DNA of 64,000 nucleotides from contig JADNYV010000039.1 in the NCBI GenBank assembly GCA_015501055.1, positions 1 through 64,000 of the forward strand. Direction: 5' to 3'. Of the stretch, positions 53,758-64,000 are shown in pieces. Below the pieces are notes generated by a model that saw only the letters and a list, made by a program, of their open reading frames with translations, ran no database searches and had not been told where the DNA came from. The stretch's first letter is position 1. Every line of letters starts with the position of its first letter. Both the position numbers and the translations under genes were made by a program. This stretch comes from Mucidula mucida. Lineage: Eukaryota > Basidiomycota > Agaricomycetes > Agaricales > Physalacriaceae.

Positions 53758-54988
53758 ATGATTACGAACGAGCGTAAACCACGCCGCAGAAGGACATTCA
53801 CTGCTTTGTCGCTGGAATACGTCACCATGCCTGCGCGTTTACCCCATGTTCTCCCTTCCACGCCTCCTGCGTCACCACGGAAGCTGCGGTCAACGTGGTC
53901 CTCGGCTGATTTTGGCAACGCGGACCAGTGGCTGCTGTCGAACGCGCCAATTCTGCTCGATATACCGCGTCTATTATTGCCTTGTGTAGAGGAAGATGAT
54001 TCCGCGGGAGTATATCAGGATTTGTTTCCGCTATTTGACCGGAAAGGAAAGTCTAGACGGGTCAATGATAGCGTTGCTGATGTCGTGTCTACTGTTGCCA
54101 AAGTGACATCTTCGGCAAGTTTACTCATTTCCTATAACTAGTCACATCTGTTGATACCCTCATCTCTTTCAGGTTGTTCCTGACTCTAACGCTCGTCGCT
54201 CTGGCGGCACACTGTTTAGCGAACGTGGTGGCTTGAAAGGCGTAGATCGCCGGGGAAGTAGAGCCAGACCATCGACCATGACCCCTTCAGCATTTCACGA
54301 CGAGGGTTACGAAGAGGAGGCTCGGGAACAGAAGACGCTCCGCCGCAGAGGGGGCGTAATGCAGCTTCGCATGTCGGCCCCTGCCTCATCCAGTCCCCTC
54401 AGCTCTCCCTCTCCCAGCCACGCCTCTCGTCGCCCGATATCCCATCCAACGCATTCTTCCACGGCATCCATTGCATCGACGTCCTCTATACCCATCACGC
54501 AGTTCCAATCCCATTATCGCTCGCATTCGAATTCTATTAATACCCCCCGCCTGGGTGTCGGCCGTCCATACTATTCGTCCGTTATTAGGAAGGATACTAT
54601 GCTGTCGCGTCCGGCCACATCTCACGACTTTCGACCGGGCGATGCGCGTTCCGTGTCGCCTTTCAACATACCCCCTTCCGTTTCCAGCACACGCTACTTT
54701 GACGATATCGACTGGGAGAAGCCTCCCGAGTTGTCGCCACCATATACCCTTTCCTCCGCGTCCACCACGGCGTGCTATACGCCCGGTGAATTCGGCTACA
54801 TCCCGCCGACTGCTGCGTACAACTCTGGTTTCTCATTGAGTGGCGAGACCGAGCTGCGCATGGCCCTGGCGGACGACGACGCCAGCTCGTACAAGTACAA
54901 AGACATGCGGAAGCGCGGTGTGCGCATGCAGGTCCGGCGCCTGGGCCAGGGCATCCGGGAGAAGTTGTCGCATTTTAGGAAACTTTAA
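53758..54988 (+). CDS. Hypothetical Ser/Pro-rich protein, two exons
   Basis: Exons 53758-54102 and 54173-54988 join over a GT-AG intron (gtgaca...tttcag) in one frame. A GC-AG donor 12 nt later is also possible. The start may instead be the ATG at 53827 (MPARLPHVLPSTPPASPRKL), which is followed directly by conserved-looking sequence (WSSADFGNADQWLLSNAPIL, LDIPRLLLP). Most of exon 2 is low-complexity Ser/Thr/Pro/His. The last ~40 residues are basic (MRKRGVRMQVRRLGQGIREK). No family recognised. The protein is long, open and properly spliced, so likely real. Confidence 0.65.
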
Positions 54989-55211
54989 GCTCTTTCTTTT
55001 TTCATTGCATTGCTCTCAACGCTTTTATACCTGTACGATATAATTTTCACTCTCATGACCCCTTCACGATGGACTGGCCGTAGGTATCATAGTCATGTAC
55101 ATAGTCTTTTTGTACGTACCTCGTATGATAGTTATACCCCAAATCGTCTGCTCATGTTTTCCGACGCAGCGATAGAGTTTAATGTTATTAATTGTGTCCA
55201 AGATTGTCCGA

Positions 55212-55803
55212 TACACCGCTGCACAGTATCAGACTTAAACTAAGGTTGATCTGAGCAAGGCAGAATTGACCGAAAATGTGTGACTGATTCGTCAATCCGA
55301 CCAACGTTTATTCCGATGCAGAGGTCAGTCCATATTGTGTTCGTATCGATTCAAGTATTCAAGACGCTGCAGATATTGAATGATTTAATCTAATCACAAT
55401 GTATCAGTACAGGAAAATCTGCATTCTCAGGTCGTAGGTACTACAACAAGCAGGCTACATATGAACAGTATGTTCCACATAGGATACAAGCCAGACAAGT
55501 GGACTGGTCACCCGATCAGGCGTAGGATCAACAGTCCGCTTCCTCAAGACTCACGATATCAATCTTCGGCTCGATTATCAATCTTCAGGAAGTCGCGAAG
55601 CGTCGAGGTCGCCGAGTCACCGTCGTCGTGGTCTCAGTCGCGTCGTCGGAGTAGTAGTCCTCGTCTTATCCTGTTGTCGCCAAAGTCCATGTTCCTGGCC
55701 TTGTGTTGCTTGAGTCGTGGCGGTTGCTGGAGTCCGCTCAGTCGTGATAAAGAGCCCACTAAATCTTGACTCTTGACTCGGAAAGATTGGGTGCAGCGGT
55801 GTA
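55212..55803. mobile_element. Candidate 592-bp MITE-like element
   Basis: Perfect 13-bp inverted termini TACACCGCTGCAC (55212-55224) and GTGCAGCGGTGTA (55791-55803). A 19-bp direct repeat (ATTAATTGTGTCCAAGATT) lies just outside at 55187-55205 and 55803-55821. No coding content. The direct repeats are too long and not symmetrically placed for a normal target duplication, so this may be a rearranged insertion. Confidence 0.45.
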
Positions 55804-55860
55804 TTAATTGTGTCCAAGATTATTGATAAGTTAAGAGGCTCAATAACATAAATGAAGCAG

Positions 55861-57410
55861 TTACTCGACGGTCAAAGGGAATTTGAACACGCCGTTCGGG
55901 TCATACGTAGTCTTCAGCGACTCGAGGCGACTGTAATGATCACGGTAGTACAAAGATTGCCCTTCAACAGAATGAGCCTCGACAAGACATGCATAGGAAT
56001 AACACTCACAATTATCAAGGCGGTCATCGGGGTAGTTATAGTAAGCTCCATAGTCCCATCCATCGCGCATGTTATCGGTGATACTCGCTACCATACCATC
56101 AAGGAAACCGAATCCCTCGTCAGGGTACGGGGCGCATTATCAAAACTAGACGCGTAGAACTGGATGGTCAGCAACTGTTGCGCGATCCAAAGGACGTCGC
56201 GTCAACATCGACCGAGTTGATCTTGCTGTTGCTTCCGCCGTACACCTCTGGCTGGATGAACCAGCTCTGTAAATCGCGCGAAAGTAAGTAAGTCAAGTAT
56301 TGAGGACGTAAAGAATGCAACTACTCACAGTGGTGCTAGTACCGCTTTCATATCCCTCGTTGGCCAAGTATGTCATGAACGCGGTGGCAGCTTCGAGGGT
56401 GATGATCTCCGACTCGGGGGTCATCAAGCTCTTCGCATAAAACGTATCAGTCCCGTCCTTGGCATCATGAGTGCTCACAGTCCCATCGCCCAACACCGAG
56501 ACCGTGCCGAGGTACGTCCCGTCCCCGCTAAGCGTCCTCGAGTCGTACGGGGGTAACTGAGATAGCAAAGGCTCTAGTGTGGCGTCGAGCGTCGCTTCGC
56601 TTTCCCCATAGTAGCCACCAGTCAAACCGAACTGTACGAGCCCAGACTCGGATCCACGCGTCAAGACGAGCTCCATGCCAATCTCCGACGGGATATCGGT
56701 GAATAGGAAGTTTTGGAAAGATACAAAGGCGGCGCCCGCGGCCGTGGCGTTCAAGGACCAAGAGTATTGGAAGATAATCGCATAGTCAGGGACGGGGGAG
56801 GTCTTCAGGACTAGCTTGGTCGTGATACCGAACGACGGCGCGGCTCCCCGCATGGCCTGCAGATAAGGAAGGGTCAGCTGACAAGCCAAGAATGGAGGGA
56901 GGAGATGCGTACCCAGAAAAGATCCGCATTAACATCGTTGGAGGCAGTCGCGACGGTTCCGTTAGCGAGCACGACTTCGAGTTGCTCGATCCTATCGAGA
57001 GTCAAGCCCCACATGCGCGACGTGAACCCGAACCCGCCACCCGCTGGATAAAGGATAGCGATAATGATAAGCATCGCGTCAACCAACGCGAAAGCTTTAC
57101 TTACCTGCATGGCCGCCGATACCCACATACGGACAACTACCATGGGGCAACGCGCGCCCGTTATCGTTGAGCGCGAGCGCGACGTCACAGCCGCGGGTTT
57201 GAATTCGTATCTCAGGTTAACTATCCCACATCGTCAACTCCCCACATAGACAACGAAGATGTAAAACTTACAGGCCGCACTAGCGTCATCATACCCCGCA
57301 TCGTCCGCGAACAGCGCAACGATACCCGCACCACCGAGCCCGTTCTCCAAGCTACTTTGCGCGAGGACTGCTGTTATCAACTTCAGATACAAGAGGAAGC
57401 GGACCATTGT
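55861..57410 (-). pseudogene. FAD-linked oxidase (berberine-bridge type) lacking its flavin-attachment segment
   Basis: Signal-peptide-like start MVRFLLYLKLITAVLA at 57410, then GIVALFADDAGYDDASAAC, an intron and NLRYEFKPAAVT. The frame then jumps to DVALALNDNGRALPHGSCPY and VGIGGHA (read in the next frame). So about 60 codons holding the R-S-G-G-H covalent flavin site are missing. Downstream parts are good: GGFGFTSRMWGLTLDRIEQL, NADLFWAMRGAAPSFGITTK, and the C-terminal YYNYPDD and RLESLKTTYDPNGVFKFP. Two further single-base shifts near 56100-56200 break the frame. The family oxidises sugars or alkaloids outside the cell. It lies beside a sugar transporter gene on the same strand. Confidence 0.75.
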
Positions 57411-57979
57411 GGACGGGGAAGGGAAGGAAACGCTGAAGGGCTGCATTCTTATAGTAGTTAGTATTTAGCACTGACAGTGATTCGCACCCGTTTCAACTTA
57501 TTACAGGCCCCGGGGCCTACTGTATATTTAGCCTATCAGCGCTGACAAAGCGCGTCCTTATAATTTCTTATATATACAAGTCGCGTTTGGCGGATAGCGG
57601 ATGGGGCGCAAGAGAGTTCACGAAACGCGCTTTATAGATCATTGCCGGCTTGTTTTTCGGTAGCGCGTTTCTCGGTGTTCAAGGCGATGATCTGGGGGTA
57701 ATATAGATCCGGATTAAGAAGCCACTGGAAAACAGGTCAAGACAGTCATATGCATGGACCTACCAACCAACCAACCCTAATGCAGATGCTTGGTCCAGTG
57801 AATTAATTTGCTGAAACCGCAAGTGAAATTATGAAAGAATTCATCACCACACCTGCTTTCAATGTCATAGCGATGAAAAAAAAAAGCCTAATCTCATTAG
57901 AATAATATACATACGAAAGAGGCGTAACGATACATTATCATCTCATCTCATCATCCATCCATTCAAAAAAAAACGCAAC
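57411..57979. other. Intergenic stretch between oxidase and transporter
   Basis: Promoter region of the oxidase and 3' flank of the transporter. No gene seen. Confidence 0.5.
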
Positions 57980-60227
57980 CTAATGCCCAACACCCTTCTC
58001 AAACACCGTAATACTCTCCACCTCCTCCAAATGGTACAACGGCTCCAACACCGCATTCTTCTGCCTCAACACATATCTAAAAAAATTAAGCACAGCGCCA
58101 CACCCAAAAAGAAACAGACACACCTCTTAAAGAACCACGGCAAATACGTGCCACCCTGATACGACGCATGCTTCCACGTCGGCACAGCAAACACATAGTC
58201 CAGCTCCTCCAGCGTCCGCTGCATCGTCTCCGGCATCAAGAAGAAGATCATGATGAACGCGATAATATTCAACCCCGCATAGAACCCAAATGCGCCTACT
58301 TCAGTGAGCGCGGTCAACATACGCGGGAACGTCACGCCGAGCACGGCCGCCCATCCCAGACACGTCGCCACGGCCCACGACATGCCCATCTCTCTGTGCG
58401 TCAACGGGAAGACTTCGGCAGAGTACGTGAACGGAACGGGGCCTTCTCCAGGAGAGTAGAATGCTGTCATTGAAAGAGTATTGAGCTCCCAGACAACTAA
58501 GTCGAGGAAAGAGAAAGAAACATACCAGCAAACAAGAAAATGAACAGCGCAATAAGCGGGACCTTTGCACTATTGCCGTCCGGAATCAAGAAACACAGTC
58601 CGGCAGCAAGAAGCGTCCACGCCATATTCGGGAACGTGAACAACAGCAGATTCCGGCGTCCAAACGTATCAATAGTCTGTCCGACCCCATGTCAAAAATC
58701 GCAACAAAAGGAGATATCGAGAGGGGAAAAACTCACCCAAACTGCGGGGAAGGCAAAGAGCCAGTTGACGAGACCAAAGCCAAAGGACGCCCACAGCGCT
58801 TGATCCGTCGTATAACCGGCCTTGACAAAGACAGAGGAAGAGTAGAACGCGATAATGTTGATACCACACATCTGCTGAGCGATCATCACGACCCAAGATG
58901 CCAAAGTGGCGCGACGGACACTATACAATTCGCATGATGAGTACCCCATTCAATTAACGGCATGAAACAGCAGATAACATACCGCGGGACAGTGAACAGC
59001 TCCCTCATACGGCTAAAGTACGTGCTTCCCTTGATAACCTCATGCTCAACCAACAGCTGGCGATGCACATAGTACAAATCGCGCGCCGCCTGGAGCTCAG
59101 AGTTGCGGAGGCGCTTGAATGAATTGAACGCCTGCTGATAACGGTTCTTCTTCATATACCACCGTGGCGACTCTACCATCATCATTATCAACATCAGACG
59201 CCATCCCACCCATTCAATTGTTGACCACTCACCCGGGCAGAAATAGATTCCGATAACCAAGGGCACAGCAGGCAAGAACGCACTGCCCAACTGCAGCCGC
59301 CACGCAATCGAGCCCACGTCCTTGAGCGCCAAATTCGCACAGAAACCCAAAAAGATGCCAAACGCAGTCCACATCTGCCATGACATGACCAGCCCGCCCC
59401 GAATAGCGGCGGGCGTGTTCTCCGCAGCGAACACTGGCGTCGTAGTCGCTTTAGGGCCCATACCAAGCCCAAGCAGAAGCCGGCACACGAACAGCTGGGG
59501 CCACGTCTGCGCGCATCCAGAGCCGATGACGGTGAGCGTACAAAAGATGGCGCAGAAAAAGATCGTGCCGCGGCGCCCCAGCCAGTTGTTCAGCGGGTCC
59601 GTCATCCAGCACCCGAGGAGAGCGGTAGAGATGTAAGGTCTATAATATATCGATCAGCCCGCGAAGGACAAGGTGGAGACTAGCTTGAAAAGCATACCCA
59701 GCATTGATCATGCCCACGAGCCACTCGTTGTGCTCCCTGTTCGGCGCGTTGTCGTCAATGGGGATGCCAAACTCGGTCGGAAAACTGAGATTGGCACCGT
59801 TGGAACCGGTCTGGTCCCAGCCTTGCACGGCGGCAGCCAGCGAGCACAGTACGACCGTCAGGTAAAGATCGCGCGGCTGGTGCCATTTGTCTAAACGCCA
59901 CGCCCGTCAGCAACACACGTCGAACAATCAAACAGACTCATAACGTACGCGTTTTCTCGCGGCGAATCCAGTTCCGGTCCTCGTCGTTCAAGAGGGGTAA
60001 CGTTTCGAACTGCCCGGCTGCTGCGCTAGAAGTGCGCCCTTTTTGAACGTCTCGAGATGCTCGTCAAAGCCCTTCTCGGCGACGAACTCCTCGACTTGGT
60101 GGAGGAGCGTCGCCTGAGGGATGCCGTGCAGCGGGTTCTGGATACGTGCATTGACATTGTTGATGAGAGTGGTCGGGTCGACGACCTCGGCGCGCTCTTC
60201 CCGTTCAATGAATTTTTCGTCAGACAT
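57980..60227 (-). CDS. MFS sugar transporter, multi-exon
   Basis: Starts [20 protein letters not shown] at 60227 and ends [12 protein letters not shown], stop at 57980-57982. Family motifs: [14 protein letters not shown] (after helix 2), [81 protein letters not shown] and [19 protein letters not shown]. These match plasma-membrane proton-coupled sugar permeases with 12 helices. At least six introns are inferred. In exon 1 the frame slips by one base near 60020 (QQPG then [20 protein letters not shown] in the next frame), which would truncate the protein unless it is a sequence error. The neighbour is a sugar-oxidase-type pseudogene. Confidence 0.82.
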
Positions 60228-60541
60228 TGAAGGAGGGAGAGATGGGGAAGGTGGGGAATGACCTGGGGAAGTGGGGACCTATGAAATGGGTATTAAATAG
60301 TTGAGCGCCATCAAAACGAAGTGGAGCCCCAGACCCGACGCTTGATGGTATACAGCATGGAACCCCCTTTGCGATGGGTCACAAGACATCCGAGTGCGGA
60401 AATAGTGATGGGGACGAAGGACCGCCGTAAGTTGACGCCAGGCACAATATGAAGAAATGATGATTGGTGATTTCAAAAAAAAAAATAGACGCAAAAGGAC
60501 AAAGCCGAGCTCAAGATCCGTTTCGCAGCAACAAGGCAACG

Positions 60542-61502
60542 TCAGACCTCCTTGAGCATAACGAGAAACTCTTCTGTAGACCAAAACTGAGTGACATCCT
60601 CGCATGCGGCCTGTAACCGTTCTTCCAAGCTGCTATCAATTGAGAGATCGAGATCTTGGTCTACAGAAGGCATTTCGGCGATGATGATATGTTCGCGATC
60701 GTGGTTTTGTCTCGCGAGTACAACGGATTTCCTCATGGACACCGAAACAGAGAAACGACGTGATTCCGACCATCTCCGAGAATTATCTGAGGCGACAGAT
60801 CTGGCGAGCATGTCCTGTATGCTTTCGTTGGACGGGTAAGAGTACATGTTGAAATCGAAGAGGTCAGGATAAGGAAGGCGGCTAGAGGACTTTGTAAACC
60901 GCGGAGGGTTGCTTGTAAGCTGCGGCAGAGGAATAGAATGGACAGGGAGGATCGCGGTAGCATGCGAGGATGGAGAGTCCCATAGTACTCCGCTCAGGGC
61001 AGACAATGCGGATGATGCGCAGTTGGAAATGGGAAAGACGACCTTGGGCATGACAGATATGAATGAAGCTGAACATGGGCGGATAGACTTGACGACAGGC
61101 TTTGAATTTGTAGGAGATGGCGCGTCGAGGCCTAGCTCGAGGTCTGTATAGAGCGAGTCGTCGGTGAGATTGGAATTGGAGGAACTCGGAGACAAGGCTG
61201 GCGACAAGGGCGTTTTAGATGAGGAGCGCTTGGAATTAGGAGTAGATGTTGAAACGCCAGAGCGGCTAGAAGAGGATTCCATTAGCTCGTCCATGTTGAG
61301 GCTGACAGAGCTCCAGTCTTGAACAAAGATTTGTGGCGGAGGAGACCAAGTTTGCGTATCCGCGCCGAGTTTCGCCGCGTCTTCCTCTTCGCGTCGGGCG
61401 ATGTTCTCGCTCAAGGGCGTCGTGGGGCGTTTCAGGATAGATTGGAGCTTAGCGGGCTGTCGGTCCGGCGAGGACGTTGTACGAGGGCTTGGCGCGCGTG
61501 CT
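60542..61502 (-). CDS. Hypothetical Ser-rich protein
   Basis: The frame is open from a TAG acceptor at about 61503 down to a stop at 60542. It begins ARAPSPRTTSSPDRQPAKLQ, then SILKRPTTPLSENIARREEE, then a long Ser/Pro-rich region and an acidic end (EDVTQFWSTEEFLVMLKEV). The first methionine in this frame is at 61414. Extension past it suggests an upstream exon, possibly MLHILRAVWAYILSVFVVAS near 61615, a hydrophobic segment, but the join does not resolve in phase. No family recognised. The divergent neighbour starts at 61681, so the two may share a promoter. Confidence 0.6.
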
Positions 61503-61680
61503 AATGATAGTCAGCGACGGCAGCGACAAGAGGAGCGGCAATACGGATAGAGGGACTAGCAACAACAAATACAGACAGAATGTACGCCCAGACAGCGCGT
61601 AGAATGTGTAGCATGGTCGTGGTAGCAAATCAAACAGCGGTGCCGCCGGCTCATTGTCATCGTCGACCACCACCACCACA

Positions 61681-62275
61681 ATGCCACCAAAGGAACCCAA
61701 CCGCCATCAGCTCTCATCGCGCCTCTCCTACAGCCAAGAGACACCCGCCTTTCTCCAAAAGCTGAAAAATCGCATCGCTGGCATCCCAGACGAAGACGAA
61801 GACGACGAGTTTGAAATGATGGCTCGGGTCGCCCGCCCATTCCACGTCGTCCAGCTATCCCTGAACGCCCTGCGTCGCAGCCCGGTAGCGACGACGAGGA
61901 CAACGCGGACGAGAAACCCCAGGTCGTCGTCCTACGCGAGGGCAAACACCTAACCGAGCGCGAGGCGGAAAACATCCGTCGCAAAGGTTAGCATTCAGCA
62001 GTCCTGCTAGCACGTTCTAATATCTCTCAAGAAAAGGTTTACCGCCTTGCCAGACCAGAGGCTCCTCCTACAGATATCCCAGTCAAGGAAAAGAAAGATA
62101 AACCTAATCCCAGCCTTTCATTCTCCTCCTCCTCGGCGAAGCCACCTCCAAAGCGTAAACGCGTAATCACGACAGCTGACGACGACGACGCCCCTTCCCC
62201 GTCCAAGGTACCGTCAAAAAGAAGAAGAACACAAAGAAGAACTCTACCCTCTTGTCTTTTGGGGATGACGCATAG
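61681..62275 (+). pseudogene. DUF4604-like protein, full-length copy with frame breaks
   Basis: Begins MPPKEPNRHQLSSRLSYSQE, then AFLQKLKNRIAGIPDEDEDD. After EFE the frame slips by one base (GAAATGATGG where GAATATGATGG would read EYDG) before RPPIPRRPAIPERPAS. An intron (61987-62036) leads to exon 2, with further one-base losses near 62050 and 62215 compared with the inverted copy at 47495-48012. The end motif (STLLSFGDDA) is present in the shifted frame; stop at 62273. Either a decaying gene or an intact gene with sequencing indels. Function unknown. Confidence 0.72.
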
Positions 62276-63802
62276 ACGCTACCCCGCGATGTGGTATTGT
62301 CCCCGTTACTCCACTATGGCGCGTTCCCTTGCATCGTGACCAGAGGCTGCCCTTCTCAAGGGAAGGAAGCTTCTCAGGTTATACAGCTTCATTATCGATA
62401 TCTTTCCCATCTCGTCGAGACATAGTGCGCGTGGAATACAATACGCTCTCCAAACCTTACACGCGCCGCCGTTCAACCATCCCGTCGCGCCACGCTTTCG
62501 TGCCTCGCGTCTGTCCCACCGAATTTTTCCGATTATCACTTCGCTCGGGTTTGTGGACATTAAATCGCCGAACCTGGGAATCTACAGACATTCTCATCAT
62601 CTCGTCATTCCCCCACACCAACCGCATGGCACAGTGGTGATACCCTGACATGACATCTCGCCAAGACTCGTTGGCCTGACGGCGTTGGAAGATCTCATGT
62701 GGCTATGAACCGTCGGTAACAACGAGAAATGCGTGGGTGGGGTGTAGATCAGGACAGTTCTCCAAACGATTAACATTGTACAAGTCGGACGCCAGTCGCA
62801 TGATATAGACAAGCACACCGGTAGCTGTACGTATACTCTGGTGCTCTCCATTCTTGTTTGCCTAGATTTCAGTAACAGTTTCTCCGCAAGCTCCGTCCGT
62901 CTCCATTGCACTCTTATTACTGTAATCCTAATATCATGACGGTAGTCGCCGCATCGCAATTGCCGCTTTGACATGTTCTAACTTCTTGTGTCTCAGTATA
63001 GCAAGTAGTGCTGTCCTAGCCTCTCGGTAATGTGGAGGATACCCGAGAAACAAAACAAAAAATGAGACGAACGAAAGGGACGGCGCCGGTGCGAAAAAGC
63101 GGCCGGACAAAAAAATTGAGATCAAGTATCCGTGTCGAGCGGGGCCCCAGCGATGCCGGAGTGTTTGTAGTGTCACATCATCTGCAACGAGTATATGTAT
63201 CACAAGAACGGGAAGAACGTGTCTGACTGCAAATATCGGCGATGGGTGAGGTGAATCGACAGATGTATCCCACACCACCCGTACCTCCTCTAGTCATCCA
63301 TTGCCACTACCATTGCCGAGTATACGCGGGTCTGAAGTATGAGGAAGCTGCTTGGCGTGAATGAATTGACCAGACTAGCATCATACTATATCTGCGCTGA
63401 TTCAAGTCATGATCAGGAATTTTGGCTTGACCTAAAGCAGTAGATAAAGATAACACGAACCTGGAGAGCGAGGTGAAGGATGATCCTGTATTTGTTTGCA
63501 CTGGACGGTGACAAGCGCGCACTAGCTCCTCTGGGACGCAGAGAGCCCAGGTCAGCAGAGATGTCCTGTTGTGGGAAATAGTGAAGTTCAAGAGACTATT
63601 CCGGCGGTGCCATGGTGGGATGTGGAGAAGGTGATCGTTGGTGGATGGCGGTCGAGAAGAAAGAGCAGTGACACTAACCCTACCGCGACATTTCACAACT
63701 CGTAGACTCGGAGTCGGAATGGTCATCGAAAAAGAGCATGATCATCCTTCAATCACGCTAGCAGGATATATAAACAGGTATCAGTGAGAAATACGCAGCA
63801 CA
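62276..63802. other. Stretch without a confident gene
   Basis: The first ~295 bp (62276-62570) is part of the inverted duplication with 47202-48012. The remainder has only short ORFs without motifs. Confidence 0.45.
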
Positions 63803-63985
63803 ATGATAAAGGAAATAGTTGAAAAACTGAACTCTCAAATACACTCTAAGCTGCCGCTCTTCAAACCACCTCGGCCCCCTCCCGATTCTCCGCGTCTGAT
63901 CCTACATGAACTCTTGCATGGCCCCTTACAGCATCACCGCCGGCACACACATTCTCTTCTCCTGCAAGAGAAGCCTGACCAGTAG
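63803..63985 (+). CDS. Possible first exon or short ORF at the right edge
   Basis: A 60-codon ORF beginning MIKEIVEKLNSQIHSKLPLF, then proline-rich. It may be the 5' exon of a gene that continues beyond the window. No motif recognised. Confidence 0.25.
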   Translation: MIKEIVEKLNSQIHSKLPLFKPPRPPPDSPRLILHELLHGPLQHHRRHTHSLLLQEKPDQ

Positions 63986-64000
63986 TCGCAGTATTCTGCG

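Noticed and set aside
54307..54625. Minus-strand ORFs opposite the Ser/Pro-rich gene
   Set aside because: They are explained as shadows of the low-complexity plus-strand exon.
1..64000. CRISPR arrays, operons, ribosome-binding sites
   Set aside because: No array of regularly spaced short repeats is present, and the spliced gene structure is eukaryotic, so bacterial features are not expected.

Overview
The window looks like a genomic segment from a mushroom-forming basidiomycete (Agaricomycetes). Genes carry many short GT-AG introns of roughly 45-75 nt. The protein families are those expected of such fungi: KDZ transposases with TET/JBP dioxygenases, UNC93-like transporters, TauD-like dioxygenases and berberine-bridge-type FAD oxidases. 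The main theme is nested transposition. By my reading about half of the 64 kb is transposon or recently duplicated sequence. I could run no searches, so family names rest on motifs read by eye.

Left part, 1-21 kb. A kinase-like gene enters from the left edge. A multi-pass membrane protein gene is cut in two by an LTR retrotransposon at 1318-11619 (5-bp target duplication CTCTA). That LTR element encodes only a Copia-type Gag. Its leader has in turn been hit by an 8.7-kb KDZ DNA transposon at 2530-11260, with ~380-bp terminal inverted repeats and an 8-bp target duplication GCAATTCG. The KDZ element carries a multi-exon KDZ transposase on the minus strand. On the plus strand it carries a TET/JBP Fe(II)/2-oxoglutarate dioxygenase gene and two unrecognised cargo genes. 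A better-preserved paralogue of the broken membrane gene follows at 14.1-15.3 kb. Then come a protein kinase gene (minus), a weak hypothetical gene, a decayed short-chain dehydrogenase and a small hypothetical gene (20.3-21.1 kb).

Centre, 21.7-34.8 kb. A C2H2 zinc-finger gene on the minus strand is split by a 12-kb Gypsy/chromovirus-like element (21958-34021, 5-bp duplication CAGTG, 351-bp LTRs). Its polyprotein has a serine-rich Gag linker and an internally repeated domain between the zinc knuckle and the protease. A 1.4-kb hAT-like element (8-bp duplication GAATCCAT) sits inside its reverse transcriptase region.

Right-centre, 35.7-52 kb. This is a mosaic of segmental duplications. A UNC93-like transporter gene (38.1-40.6 kb) is flanked by decayed partial copies in two duplicated blocks (36.1-37.5 and 45.9-47.0 kb). 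One block carries a 244-bp MITE and the other preserves the empty TA site. A TauD-like dioxygenase gene with an in-frame stop (40.9-42.2 kb) and a coiled-coil gene with heptad-length DNA repeats (44.5-45.9 kb) lie between them. Next to the second block is an inverted copy of a DUF4604-like gene whose other copy is at 61.7-62.3 kb. A deletion-derivative hAT element at 50557-52072 holds a second copy of the MITE.

Right end, 53-64 kb. Here lie a serine-rich hypothetical gene, a FAD-dependent oxidase pseudogene that has lost its flavin-attachment segment, an MFS sugar transporter gene (the oxidase and transporter are in tandem, both minus), a serine-rich hypothetical gene and the DUF4604-like gene. 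Several of these otherwise coherent genes are interrupted by single-base shifts. They are either decaying together or the assembly retains small indel errors.
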